A DNA stretch of 64,000 nucleotides. Source: Arthrobacter sp. FB24 (lineage in GTDB: Bacteria > Actinomycetota > Actinomycetes > Actinomycetales > Micrococcaceae). The stretch is taken from the NCBI RefSeq assembly GCF_000196235.1, contig NC_008541.1, positions 3,596,001-3,660,000 on the forward strand, given 5' to 3'. Position numbers and translations under genes: made by a program. The notes below the pieces were generated by a model. It worked only from the letters and a program-made list of their open reading frames with translations, searched no databases and was not told where the DNA came from. This document shows, in pieces, positions 8,144 through 16,877 of this stretch (its first letter is position 1; each line of letters opens with the position of its first letter).

Positions 8144-9064
8144 TCAGGCCATAATGCCGTCAATGGTGCCCTTTGCGGCAGCGAGAAATTTACCCATCCG
8201 CCCCGACCTCTCCCGTATCAGAGGACGGGCAATGAGCTTAAGCGACTCGAAAATTCCTCTGAAGAAGACGATGTCGTATTTAGCGGCCAAGGTAGAACAG
8301 ACAATTATTCTGTTTCTTGCAATGTAGTAATAGTAAGTCTTGCTCCGAAGCGAACCGTCGTTGACGGACGATCCGCCTTCCCTATGCCACACCTGCGCTT
8401 GGGGGATGATGCCCAACTTCATCTGGAGCGCACTAGCGCGAAGGCAGAGATCGGCATCTTCCCAATAGAGAAACAAATCCTCTCGAAAGCCACCAAGAAC
8501 ATCCCATGTTGATCGCTTCATCATGAGTGATGCACCGCTCAGAAATGACGAGGGTAACGCTAGAGTCTCAGAAAACTCGCTTATGCTAACGCCATATCCG
8601 ACGTGAGAACAAGCACCCTTAGCAGGCTCGATAACACCCCCGGCGAACCACACTTTCCGGTCTGTCGAAACGCCACTTGTTATCAGTGGAGAAACAATAT
8701 CATAAGAGTCTAGCGCTTCCATCAGTTTTGATGTGGCACCAGTCTCCACCTCGCAATCCGGATTAAGAAGCCAAATTATCCCATCGGGTTCAAAATTTGG
8801 TATGCGCGAAATTGCGTTCATTCCGCCCCCGAACCCTAGGTTCGTTTCCATTTTCACGAAACGTGCATTTTCAAACTTGGAAACTATCTCATGGGCAGCG
8901 ATTACTTCATTCTCTTGCGACCCATTATCAAGGATAATAACTTCATCAACGGGCTCATGCATGAGCGAGGAAAGACACCGATCCAAATACTGACTGGAAT
9001 TATAGTTTACAATCCAGACGCTAATTCTATTTTTGGGACCATTTATTTTATTCGAACTATCCAT
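8144..9064 (-). CDS. Glycosyltransferase family 2
   Basis: A 306-aa GT-A fold sugar transferase, probably rhamnosyltransferase-like, adding one residue to the lipid-linked repeat unit on the cytoplasmic face. The nucleotide-binding start is VWIVNYNSSQYLDRCLSSL; VIILDNGS follows; the metal-binding acidic motif appears as NPDCEV. The EDADLC motif (LYWEDADLCLRA) is typical of WbbL/GlfT-like enzymes. The frame opens at GTG 9082, but ATG 9064 has GGGAAG just upstream. GC is visibly lower than in flanking genes, as for the next four to five genes. Last gene of the minus-strand block; donor and acceptor unknown. Confidence 0.82.
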   Translation of the reverse strand: MDSSNKINGPKNRISVWIVNYNSSQYLDRCLSSLMHEPVDEVIILDNGSQENEVIAAHEIVSKFENARFVKMETNLGFGGGMNAISRIPNFEPDGIIWLLNPDCEVETGATSKLMEALDSYDIVSPLITSGVSTDRKVWFAGGVIEPAKGACSHVGYGVSISEFSETLALPSSFLSGASLMMKRSTWDVLGGFREDLFLYWEDADLCLRASALQMKLGIIPQAQVWHREGGSSVNDGSLRSKTYYYYIARNRIIVCSTLAAKYDIVFFRGIFESLKLIARPLIRERSGRMGKFLAAAKGTIDGIMA

Positions 9065-9091
9065 TGACTTCCCATACTCCACGACATCAGG

Positions 9092-10558
9092 CTACATTTT
9101 TCGCTGTTCAACGGCTGGACTAAGAACTTTCAATCCCGCCACATTGGGTTCTTGCGCTAATTGACCGGAACCCCAAGCTAGAGCACCAAAGAGAAATGCT
9201 TGATCCATACTAAAGACGGACGTGTAGTAAGTACTGCTTACAACTATCAGAGAAATTCCGACAACAAACCGACTTCCGAAACCGACGGAGGCACTGCTAA
9301 TCGCATTCTTTATTACTGCCGAATAAAGGGCTACCACAACCAAGACACCTATAACACCTAAATGCACCGCCGCTATTCCTACTAGGTTTTTTGGTGATAG
9401 CGTTGCATCGCTGACGGCGCGAGACTGATTGATCATCTCCGAGAGGTCCCGAAGCGAAAACTGGCCCACCGCTGAAAGTGTCGAGTTCTCAATCAACTTT
9501 GGCAACCAGGCAAGGTAGGCTGCATAGCCCATACCGAAAGGATACTGCGCCAGAGCAGATAACGAAGCGTCTGCCCACATGCTCCTGCTTGCATCGGAAG
9601 TACCTTCCGTCTTGAGTCCAAGGGCCGACCATAATGGACTTCCCAAAAAGTAGTCCAAGCGAAAGGAAAGGATAATAGCCAGGACCCCAATGCCGGATGA
9701 GTAAAATCGAGTGGTTACAGTGGCCAGTCCCGCCTTGCGTAACTGCATCCAAATGGCGAACGGCACGGCCAGCAACGTCACAAATACTGTGAGGGTCGTC
9801 CCCCTGCTTTCTGAAATTTGACCAATGAGCACAAGCCCCAAAGAGAAGCCAATGACGGCCAGTTTGCGTGGAGAATGAATCGCTATAAGACCCAGGCATA
9901 CGATCATTCCTGAGCCGAGAGAAGATGCTTCAAATCGGGTGCTGCGAACGCGCTGTTGAAAATTAGGGTAGGAGTGAAGTAAATCGATTTGGTCTACAAG
10001 CGGGAACCCACCATGGTACAGAATAGCTCCGATAGTCATCCCAGCGAGGGCGATTGCGCAGCCTAGCTGGATGGCCTTAGGAACCAACCGCGAGAGTATG
10101 GCACCAGAAACCAATAGCAGCATCCATACGCCCACGGAAACCATAAACTTTATACTCTTATTTATTGGGCTTTCGCCCAATAACTCACTGGCCAGAAACG
10201 GCAGAGTCAAAAGCGTAACAAGTACACCATAGGAGTAGATTGCTCCCAAAACTCGACTTAGTCGGAGCCTACGAAAACGGGAATCCCTCGCAGCAATCCA
10301 TCCTGCGACCAAGATCGGTATCCATCCAGGTGATGCCAAAAGGCCGCCCCCGAGACTCCGAAGGGTGCTAACGTCATCGACCGCGAAGAGAGCGCACCCG
10401 AACACGGTGAGCCACCAGACCAGGCTACTTACTCTGACTTCAGCTGCAGCCGCATTGGTGGCGCTACTAGTCAATGGATTGCCTTCGAGGTCCGATCGGC
10501 TGCACACAGCAACGAGATCTTGTAGGCATCTAGACCCTCGTTTCGTCGAACAGTTCAA
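9092..10558 (-). CDS. Wzy-like O-antigen/exopolysaccharide polymerase (polytopic membrane protein)
   Basis: The 488-aa product has roughly ten to twelve hydrophobic helices and a large extracytoplasmic loop (about 290-370, FYSSGIGV... to LSEMINQSRAV), the layout of Wzy polymerases and O-antigen ligases. No sharp motif proves it; primary sequence in this family is always divergent. Context supports the call: it lies between glycosyltransferases with a Wzx-like flippase nearby. Its start overlaps the 3' end of the upstream glycosyltransferase by 29 bp. The first 30 residues are polar, so an internal start is possible. An O-antigen ligase is the main alternative. Confidence 0.65.
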   Translation of the reverse strand: MNCSTKRGSRCLQDLVAVCSRSDLEGNPLTSSATNAAAAEVRVSSLVWWLTVFGCALFAVDDVSTLRSLGGGLLASPGWIPILVAGWIAARDSRFRRLRLSRVLGAIYSYGVLVTLLTLPFLASELLGESPINKSIKFMVSVGVWMLLLVSGAILSRLVPKAIQLGCAIALAGMTIGAILYHGGFPLVDQIDLLHSYPNFQQRVRSTRFEASSLGSGMIVCLGLIAIHSPRKLAVIGFSLGLVLIGQISESRGTTLTVFVTLLAVPFAIWMQLRKAGLATVTTRFYSSGIGVLAIILSFRLDYFLGSPLWSALGLKTEGTSDASRSMWADASLSALAQYPFGMGYAAYLAWLPKLIENSTLSAVGQFSLRDLSEMINQSRAVSDATLSPKNLVGIAAVHLGVIGVLVVVALYSAVIKNAISSASVGFGSRFVVGISLIVVSSTYYTSVFSMDQAFLFGALAWGSGQLAQEPNVAGLKVLSPAVEQRKM

Positions 10559-11705
10559 GAAGCCCGCGGGCGATGGAGGGACTCGAAATTAGTCCCGCCC
10601 TAGTAGATAGGTCACCTGATTTTTGGCTCCACATGTCGTTGTCCTCAAGCAGTCTTATACAACCAGCAGCGAATTCCTCTTCATCATCCGCGATGACGAA
10701 TCCTGGAGCCAAATGCGACAGGCCCCTTGCCCCAGTCGTGGTCGTCACAACGGGAATACCGCGAACTGCTGGCGGACCCACTTTCATGTTGACTCCGCTG
10801 CCGCTAAACACGGGGTTAACAAATATTCGTGTAGCGGCGTACAGCGGCTCGAGACTAGAAACTTCCCCATGAAACTCCACGCCGTCCATGGCGGACAGCA
10901 ATTGGGCTATTTCCCTGTTCGGTCTGCGCCCAGCGACATGAAGCTCGGCGTGCGGTACAGCCGCACGGACGAGGGGTAAAACACGGCTGCAGAACCATTT
11001 GAGGCCCTCCACGGCTTGCGGCATGTCTAGGGCACCAACGAACAGTAATCGTGCGCTTTCTGGTGGGATGTTTGCAGCGCTTCCATTCGCGTCATGGTCA
11101 CGAAAGAGGACAGCGGGCACGAACGTGGGAGTGAGACCGAATGGCCTATACGAGTCCGAGTCTCCTTCGGAGAGAACCGCAACAGCCGCAATGTCTCGAT
11201 ACAACTCTTTCAGCATGATTCGCAGCCGGACGGCTTCCGCCCAGCAATATGCTCGCCGCAGGCCGGAGGCACTCCTGGCAAGGGCCTGCATGTACGCTAC
11301 CTCGTCATTGTGACTGCGCAGCGCAACCCGGAGCCCAAGGGGCCCGGCTATGCTCTTAGCCAACGGGATCGTCCACTCATGAGACGCAATGACTCCCACC
11401 GTGTCTTCACGCCCTAGACCTAAAGCCATCTCCCTTAGGACCGTCTTTCGGCTCTGCATTTGAAAAGGACGAAGTGGGTGAGCCATGGTGGTCGCCGCAA
11501 ACCCAGATCTCTGGATGAAGACCACTCGGGAAGCCAATTTCTCGTGTTGGCTGACTTCATGCGCTGAGAGTTTGTTCCTATGGGACACAACCAGCGTCAA
11601 CTCACAGCCGGCAGCCACTAGTGCTTCGCACTCGCCGAGAAGCGCTGAACGCCCGCCACTATTCGTGGGGTAGAGAACATCATCGGTGACAACAATTACG
11701 TGCAT
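10530..11705 (-). CDS. Glycosyltransferase family 4/1 (GT-B)
   Basis: A 391-aa GT-B enzyme. The N-terminal Rossmann half starts MHVIVVTDDVLYPTNSGGRSALLGECEALV, with the glycine-rich acceptor loop. The C-terminal donor half has LLFVGALDMPQAVEGLKWF and the FHGEVSSLEPLYAATRIFVNP...GSGVNMKV region, with the acidic-G motif in NMKVGPPAVRGIPVVTT. This arrangement is typical of the glycosyl transferases_1_4 clade. Cytoplasmic or membrane-associated; the sugar is unknown. In the minus-strand operon, overlapping the polymerase gene downstream. Confidence 0.8.
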   Translation of the reverse strand: MHVIVVTDDVLYPTNSGGRSALLGECEALVAAGCELTLVVSHRNKLSAHEVSQHEKLASRVVFIQRSGFAATTMAHPLRPFQMQSRKTVLREMALGLGREDTVGVIASHEWTIPLAKSIAGPLGLRVALRSHNDEVAYMQALARSASGLRRAYCWAEAVRLRIMLKELYRDIAAVAVLSEGDSDSYRPFGLTPTFVPAVLFRDHDANGSAANIPPESARLLFVGALDMPQAVEGLKWFCSRVLPLVRAAVPHAELHVAGRRPNREIAQLLSAMDGVEFHGEVSSLEPLYAATRIFVNPVFSGSGVNMKVGPPAVRGIPVVTTTTGARGLSHLAPGFVIADDEEEFAAGCIRLLEDNDMWSQKSGDLSTRAGLISSPSIARGLLELFDETRV

Positions 11706-11781
11706 TGTGGCCTAACTGCTTGAGGCGGATGGTATGACGTTCTGAGGCCCTGTAGCAACGCGGTCATCTTCGCCGTGGCTC

Positions 11782-13086
11782 TCACAGTTTCTTCCTTTGA
11801 ATTGAGCGCCTCGATTTAGCCATAGCGAGCAACGCCACAACTTGAACGCCCAACACTGAGAGCTCAGTAGTGGCGATGGCCCAGGCTACGCCGACCGCAC
11901 CGTATGCCGCACCGAGAACGAGAACCATTGGTACCGAAATCAATAATCCCACAACCGTAGAACTGGCTGTCGTCCAGGTTTTTCCCAATACGGCCAGGCA
12001 CTGGATACCTGTACATCGGCTGAGCACAACCGCACCGACTGCCAGGCTGAAGGAAAAAATGGCGGTATTGTCGGGCAATATTTCGCCTGCGAATAAGAAA
12101 CCAATTACCCAAGGCGCCAGCAACCAGAACGCAATGAAGCTCAGAATGGCCAGAACTGAACTCAACCAGAGTGCTATGTACATGCGCCGTCGTCGCTCAT
12201 GGCCATCGGCTGCAGGGATCCAACCTTGCAGAGCGAGGTTAAAAGGCGAGAGTGCGGCCAACGCTGTACGCCCTACCCTATCTACGGCGGCGTACGACGC
12301 CACTTGGGCGACAGGAGCCACCGAAGCCATCAGGGCCGTTGGCAGCGCCACATAGGCACTTGAGGCGACGCGCGTCACGAAGGCGGCACCTTGAGCTTTC
12401 CACGTGAACGCCAGTTCCGACCGCAGACCAAGGCTTTTGTCCTGCCTCTGCACCCTTGGCAACCAGAACAGCGGAACGAAAGGCAAAAAAACCGAGGCGG
12501 TGAGTTGCGTCAGCGGCAGCGCAATCAGTGGGGCGCCGTTCATCAGCATCACCGCGCCACCTACGGAGGTAGCAACCCTGGGAAGTGAGTCCATCAACAA
12601 CATCTTCAGAGACGCGCCTGTGCCTACATAAAACCACGCCGCAGACATGCCGCCCAACGCCATTGCCGTTGCTGTGAGAAAGGCCTCCAGGTCATAGTCG
12701 GGGTTAACAAGCTGGATAAGTACACCGACCACAGGCAATGAAAGCAAGGACACACATCCGCGCTCAAGAAGGCTTCGACGGAACGCTGAGGCTTGACCGT
12801 TATGGTCCGCACGGGCTACTTGGAGAGGACCCGCCACGGTCCAACCGAGTTCGATTACAATCGCAGCGGCGATCCCTAAAGACTGGCCGACGGCGATGCT
12901 CGCCCACCCGCTGTGGCCGAAATTGGTGCTAATGGCCGGCAAGGTAAGGATTGGTACAATAATTGAAAAAAGAGGACCCAGCGTAAAAAAGGCGATGCGA
13001 ACAGGCAATAGACCCTGCCAATTGGATTTTGTGGCGTTACCCAACGGCTGGATTCTCTTTTTCACTATGGATGAAAGCAAATCCAT
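11782..13086 (-). CDS. Wzx-like polysaccharide flippase (MATE/MVF-like membrane transporter)
   Basis: A 434-aa integral membrane protein with about twelve hydrophobic segments in pairs, matching Wzx/PST translocases that flip undecaprenyl-linked repeat units. Telling segments are the N-terminal helix region with FGHSGWASIAVGQSLGIAAA, the central VASYAAVDRVGRTALAALSP, and the C-terminal LGAAYGAVGVAWAIATTELS (the last very typical of flippases). The start overlaps the upstream GT2 gene by 50 bp; a GTG at 13065 would shorten this to 29 bp. Lower GC than the genome average. Role inferred from family and neighbours. Confidence 0.78.
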   Translation of the reverse strand: MDLLSSIVKKRIQPLGNATKSNWQGLLPVRIAFFTLGPLFSIIVPILTLPAISTNFGHSGWASIAVGQSLGIAAAIVIELGWTVAGPLQVARADHNGQASAFRRSLLERGCVSLLSLPVVGVLIQLVNPDYDLEAFLTATAMALGGMSAAWFYVGTGASLKMLLMDSLPRVATSVGGAVMLMNGAPLIALPLTQLTASVFLPFVPLFWLPRVQRQDKSLGLRSELAFTWKAQGAAFVTRVASSAYVALPTALMASVAPVAQVASYAAVDRVGRTALAALSPFNLALQGWIPAADGHERRRRMYIALWLSSVLAILSFIAFWLLAPWVIGFLFAGEILPDNTAIFSFSLAVGAVVLSRCTGIQCLAVLGKTWTTASSTVVGLLISVPMVLVLGAAYGAVGVAWAIATTELSVLGVQVVALLAMAKSRRSIQRKKL

Positions 13087-14023
13087 CGTTCAGTCGACTC
13101 TCAGCCACTAATTCAATAAATCCTCTGCGGCGCGGCGACTTGGTGACGGCGGCCCACACGGCCTTAATAAGAATGCCGAGGAAGGCAATCTTATTAGGAG
13201 CGGCCTGAAACTGCGATCTGATCGATCCCCGTAATTGCCTCACGAGGACTCTAACATCGTAAGATTTGTTGCCCCGGGCCTCAATAATCCACCAAATGAT
13301 GTTACGAACGTTGTAGAAATTTCTTCCTGCGTTGTAGCTACGAGGCCCTGGATTTGTTACGAAGTGGATCATCTGCGCGCTGGGAACGCTGTAAGCCGTT
13401 CCATATTGAGCAAGCCGTGCCGTGTATTCCATGTCATCGTGCCAGATGAAGAAATCTTCCAGGGGCAAATGGGTCTTTCGTGCAATGTCGAGTGATATCA
13501 ACGGCCCAACAAACGTTGCAGCTTTTACCGGAAGTAACCCCTTCGAAACTGCAGGGTAAACTTCGTCAAAGCTTTGAGATATTAGTGGGAAGTTACGAGG
13601 CCCCACTTTTCCTGCCGCGTCGTTGACTCGCGGGCAAGTAAATGCAACAGGCCTCGCAAGTCCTTGATCAAATGGCTGTAGTAGGAGTGCCAGTGCGTCA
13701 TCATGAGGAACAGCATCATCATCCATTAACCACACAAAGTCATAGTCGAGCTCCATAGCCCAGGCTATTCCCTTGGCGAAACCACCAGCGCCTCCGCCGT
13801 TTGTTGACGACGATATGAGACCAATTTCCCCATGCAGACTCGAAACTAATTCTCGAGACCCATCTGACGATCCATTATCGACAACGATTATCTTGTCAAC
13901 AGGCCTTGTCTGACTTCTAATTCCATTAATGACTTCCGTCAAAGTCCCAATTCGATTGTAGCTGACAACAACCACGGCGACTCGCGCATTATTCTTCAAA
14001 ACTTCCCCTAACTCAGAAATCAA
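13037..14023 (-). CDS. Glycosyltransferase family 2 (GlfT/rhamnosyltransferase-like)
   Basis: A 328-aa GT-A enzyme. It starts VAVVVVSYNRIGTLTEVINGI with KIIVVDNGSSDGS after it. WLMDDDAVPHDDALA holds the DDD metal site, and FFIWHDDMEYTARL is the W-HDD signature of GlfT-like enzymes that use UDP-galactofuranose or dTDP-rhamnose. A C-terminal hydrophobic stretch (NKIAFLGILIKAVWAAV) may attach it to the membrane. Overlaps the flippase gene downstream and follows the next glycosyltransferase after 23 bp. The galactofuranose idea is weak because no mutase gene is in the window. Confidence 0.82.
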   Translation of the reverse strand: MISELGEVLKNNARVAVVVVSYNRIGTLTEVINGIRSQTRPVDKIIVVDNGSSDGSRELVSSLHGEIGLISSSTNGGGAGGFAKGIAWAMELDYDFVWLMDDDAVPHDDALALLLQPFDQGLARPVAFTCPRVNDAAGKVGPRNFPLISQSFDEVYPAVSKGLLPVKAATFVGPLISLDIARKTHLPLEDFFIWHDDMEYTARLAQYGTAYSVPSAQMIHFVTNPGPRSYNAGRNFYNVRNIIWWIIEARGNKSYDVRVLVRQLRGSIRSQFQAAPNKIAFLGILIKAVWAAVTKSPRRRGFIELVAESRLNDGFAFIHSEKENPAVG

Positions 14024-14046
14024 TTGTCAATCAACTGAATTCGTTT

Positions 14047-15189
14047 TTAGCCACCAACGCCGATGATCTTTTCCACCATACGCGAAACAGTTCTCCCCGA
14101 ATTCCCAAATTCCCCGCTGTCAGCGCGGAGGGACCGGCACTGCGAATGGAGGTCATTCAGAAGGTTGGGGTCTTCCGCTAATGAAACTAGGACATTTGCT
14201 AGGTCTGTAGATGTCGGTTTGCAGGAAATTCCGCCACCAGCCCTAAGGATTTCCGTTGTACCACCGAGTTCGTAGCCCACAACGGGTACCCCCATTAGTA
14301 GCGACTCCGCCGTCACCCTTCCGTAAGCCTCATTTTTGGAACAAACCAGCGACACATCCGCCGAACCGTAGGCCTCTTTAGGATCATCGATGAAACCTTT
14401 GTGTCTGATTCGATCACTCAAACCATGGCGGTCGCACCACTCCTGCAATTTTAAAATTTCGCTTTCGTGCGCATAGCCATACAGTGAGAGGTCGATTTGA
14501 ACTCCGGCTGCCCGCGCTAAAGCCACCGCCTGAATGGCATCATCTTGGCCCTTTTCCGGCGAGAACGAGCCCAGCATCACGGCGCGAAGCGCTCGTGCCC
14601 GAGTGGGTTTCGCCTCATTGTCTGTGGGCCAAAGGGACTCTATGCCCAAGTCGCGCCTAACATCTGGGAAATCAACCGTGCACGGTTGATTCAACTGGTC
14701 CGCAACGTAATGTGAAACCGCAAAGCGGAAGGTAGACATTCCTTCAATCAATCGTATTAAAATGCTCTTGGGTACTATAGAAAATAGTTGAGTATTTGTC
14801 CTGATAGATTCTCTAACCATTACTATCGACGGTATTCGACAAAGCGCAGCAGCTATCATTGGCGCTGGGATAACGGATGAGTTGATGACGATAAAATCAG
14901 GCGATATTTGACGATAAAGCCTGGCGTGAACGATTGACTCCAATATCGAAGTCAAAGTCCTCGGAACCGACTTGAAAGTGAATCTTGAACCGTGCATCCA
15001 AGAGTGCGTCGGAATTTCGATGACCTGCACGTCGGGAAACGTCACATTTATTTTTGATTGCAGAGCACCCTGCTGTGGGACAGTGACGACGACCTCGTGT
15101 CCAGCCTCAAGGGCTGCGGCTACAATGGCGAAAAGAGAACGTTCGGCACCGGCGAGCCTCTCACTGTGGGATGCGATGACAAACTTCAT
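14047..15189 (-). CDS. Glycosyltransferase family 4 (GT-B)
   Basis: A 380-aa GT-B enzyme, first gene of the low-GC minus-strand block. The acceptor half begins MKFVIASHSERLAGAERSLFAIVAAAL (G-G/A-E loop). The donor half contains AVMLGSFSPEKGQDDAIQAVALA and the EX7E-type region SADVSLVCSKNEAYGRVTAESLLMGVPVVGYELGGTTEIL, with conserved E residues and the GGTTE ending. The frame is open to 15273, but ATG 15189 matches family starts and has a purine-rich upstream region (GGGAGG). The sugar is unknown. Confidence 0.83.
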   Translation of the reverse strand: MKFVIASHSERLAGAERSLFAIVAAALEAGHEVVVTVPQQGALQSKINVTFPDVQVIEIPTHSWMHGSRFTFKSVPRTLTSILESIVHARLYRQISPDFIVINSSVIPAPMIAAALCRIPSIVMVRESIRTNTQLFSIVPKSILIRLIEGMSTFRFAVSHYVADQLNQPCTVDFPDVRRDLGIESLWPTDNEAKPTRARALRAVMLGSFSPEKGQDDAIQAVALARAAGVQIDLSLYGYAHESEILKLQEWCDRHGLSDRIRHKGFIDDPKEAYGSADVSLVCSKNEAYGRVTAESLLMGVPVVGYELGGTTEILRAGGGISCKPTSTDLANVLVSLAEDPNLLNDLHSQCRSLRADSGEFGNSGRTVSRMVEKIIGVGG

Positions 15190-15421
15190 GCTGGTTCCAG
15201 GTCCTCCCGTTTGATCAGTACGTTTAGAGTACCGAGTTCGATTTTCAATCAGATTCAAACTTTCGACATGCATCTTCGCGAGATGTAATCTTCGTCCGAA
15301 GGATTTCTGGTTTTCGCTCTGTGACTAACCGGGCGGATCGGCCGACCACAGGCCCGCATCCTCCCGCCGCCCGAAGATCGGCCTGAGGAGACCCCGCCTC
15401 AGCAGGCCGGAAGTGCTGCCT
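15190..15421. terminator. Intergenic gap with an imperfect hairpin after the upstream minus-strand gene
   Basis: GGCCTGAGG (15380-15388) can pair with CCTCAG-CA-GGCC (15397-15408) with a 2-nt bulge. It lies just past the stop of the minus-strand gene at 15422, so it may act as its terminator, but a U-run is poor. The rest of the gap carries no gene; it also holds the promoter and ribosome site of the gene starting at 15189. Confidence 0.35.
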
Positions 15422-16585
15422 TCACTCGTGAAACGTACTCTCTCGTGTCACGTGATCCTCCACCCATCGGGCAACTTCGTCGTCGAATCTCTGTCGGGAA
15501 AACCTGCTTGCTTGTCCGCTAATCTTTGTGCGATCCAAGCTCAGCGATCTGCCAATTGCGTGCAGCAACGACTCGTCGTCGTCTGGAACAAAGTGAGATC
15601 CGGTGAGTCCTTCGACAACCGATTCACTCGCACCTCCATGTCCATTGGCCACCACCGGCGTTCCCGCCGCAATCGACTCCACTGGCATGATTCCAAAATC
15701 CTCGACGGGGGGAAAGATATACAGGGCAGCCCTCTGATAAAGAGCCCGCAAAAGCCGATTAGACGGGCTGATAACGAAGTGCACCGGAACGGTGTTCTGT
15801 GCTGCCAAAGCGCGCAGTCGCGCTTCCTCCGGTCCAGCGCCGGCGACCACGACCGGCATGCCACTCAGTTCTCCGGCGCGGATAGCAAGATCCAGCCGCT
15901 TATAGGGGATGAATCGCGACGCCCCCAAGACGAAGTCAATGGGTAATTCGTTCAGCGCCGCTTTCTCAGCATGGCTTAGCCCAAGAGACCAATCAGCCGT
16001 AGCACGAATCTCATCGACATCAACTGGGGGGTAGATAACACGCGAGTCCCTTCCCCAGGTCCTTTTAATGCGGGCCCTCACGAACTCGCTGTTGGCGGCT
16101 AGCTCAGTGGCTTCTGATGCGCGCCATCTGTCCAACGGCTTCAGAAGAGACGAAGCAATCCGAATTAGGGGATTTTGTCCTCGATTGTCGAAGTCGGGCT
16201 CCCAGATGTAGCGCGCCGGCGTGTGTACGTACACCAATTTCGGCGTCCCGCGAGGGACGGCGACGTGATGCGCAAATAGGTGCGAACTCACAATAACAAC
16301 CTCTGCACCGTGTGTTCGCGCACTCGTCCATCGCCAAATGAGCGGCATGAGCGGAAGGCATAAGATCTTACGTCCACGAAACGGCCGTGCCGAGAGTAGC
16401 GTCTGCGTCACTTTGCCGGCTCCTGGAATAGAAACGTGCTCATCCCTCCACAGGCACAACAAGTCGGAACCTTCGAAGTGCTGCCGGAGTGCATTGGCGA
16501 CATTCTCAGAACCACCTATTGATGCGAACCATTCGTGTACGACTAGCGCACGAGGCCCTTCGCCTCGCTGACTATCACTGGACAT
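15422..16585 (-). CDS. Glycosyltransferase family 4, WbaZ/mannosyltransferase-like
   Basis: A 387-aa GT-B enzyme. The N-terminal part (ALVVHEWFASIGGSENVANALRQHF, then LYVHTPARYIWEPDFDNRG) is characteristic of WbaZ-like O-antigen mannosyltransferases. The donor half has VLGASRFIPYKRLDLAIRAGE and LYIFPPVEDFGIMPVESIAAGTPVVANGHGGASESV, the E-x7-E motif with the GGASE ending. GC is closer to the genome average than the 8.1-15.2 kb block. Separated by 232 bp from the next glycosyltransferase, so it may be its own transcript. Mannose specificity is only a family-level suggestion. Confidence 0.82.
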   Translation of the reverse strand: MSSDSQRGEGPRALVVHEWFASIGGSENVANALRQHFEGSDLLCLWRDEHVSIPGAGKVTQTLLSARPFRGRKILCLPLMPLIWRWTSARTHGAEVVIVSSHLFAHHVAVPRGTPKLVYVHTPARYIWEPDFDNRGQNPLIRIASSLLKPLDRWRASEATELAANSEFVRARIKRTWGRDSRVIYPPVDVDEIRATADWSLGLSHAEKAALNELPIDFVLGASRFIPYKRLDLAIRAGELSGMPVVVAGAGPEEARLRALAAQNTVPVHFVISPSNRLLRALYQRAALYIFPPVEDFGIMPVESIAAGTPVVANGHGGASESVVEGLTGSHFVPDDDESLLHAIGRSLSLDRTKISGQASRFSRQRFDDEVARWVEDHVTRESTFHE

Positions 16586-16877
16586 GGTCTGCTTCCCCCC
16601 TTAGATGCCATGATAAAGGGAGGCATCGCCCTCCTACCGCGCTAAGTTGTATCACACACGATTGTCCCGGTTATTGGCAAACGCCCCTATTTCGACGAGA
16701 CCGGGCACGGGCTGGGCCTTCAACAGCCGCACGGTCGACGGCGAGACACAGTACATGCTGACAGCGCCTGAGGGCTAGTGCAACGTGAGGTTGATCTCAT
16801 TCGGTGACACACCATGTGGCTCAGGAACCCAGTAATATACAGTCCGTTACTGGGACTGTTCAGCGCATGGGGGAATT
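16586..16877. promoter_or_regulatory. Divergent intergenic region with two mutually exclusive hairpins
   Basis: Between the divergent glycosyltransferase and priming transferase. CCCAGTAA (16828-16835) pairs perfectly with TTACTGGG (16847-16854). ACAGTCC (16839-16845) pairs perfectly with GGACTGT (16853-16859). The two stems overlap and exclude each other, 20-50 nt before the GTG start at 16878. This could be an operator or a leader switch. A GGGGG site at 16869-16873 sets the start. Confidence 0.4.
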
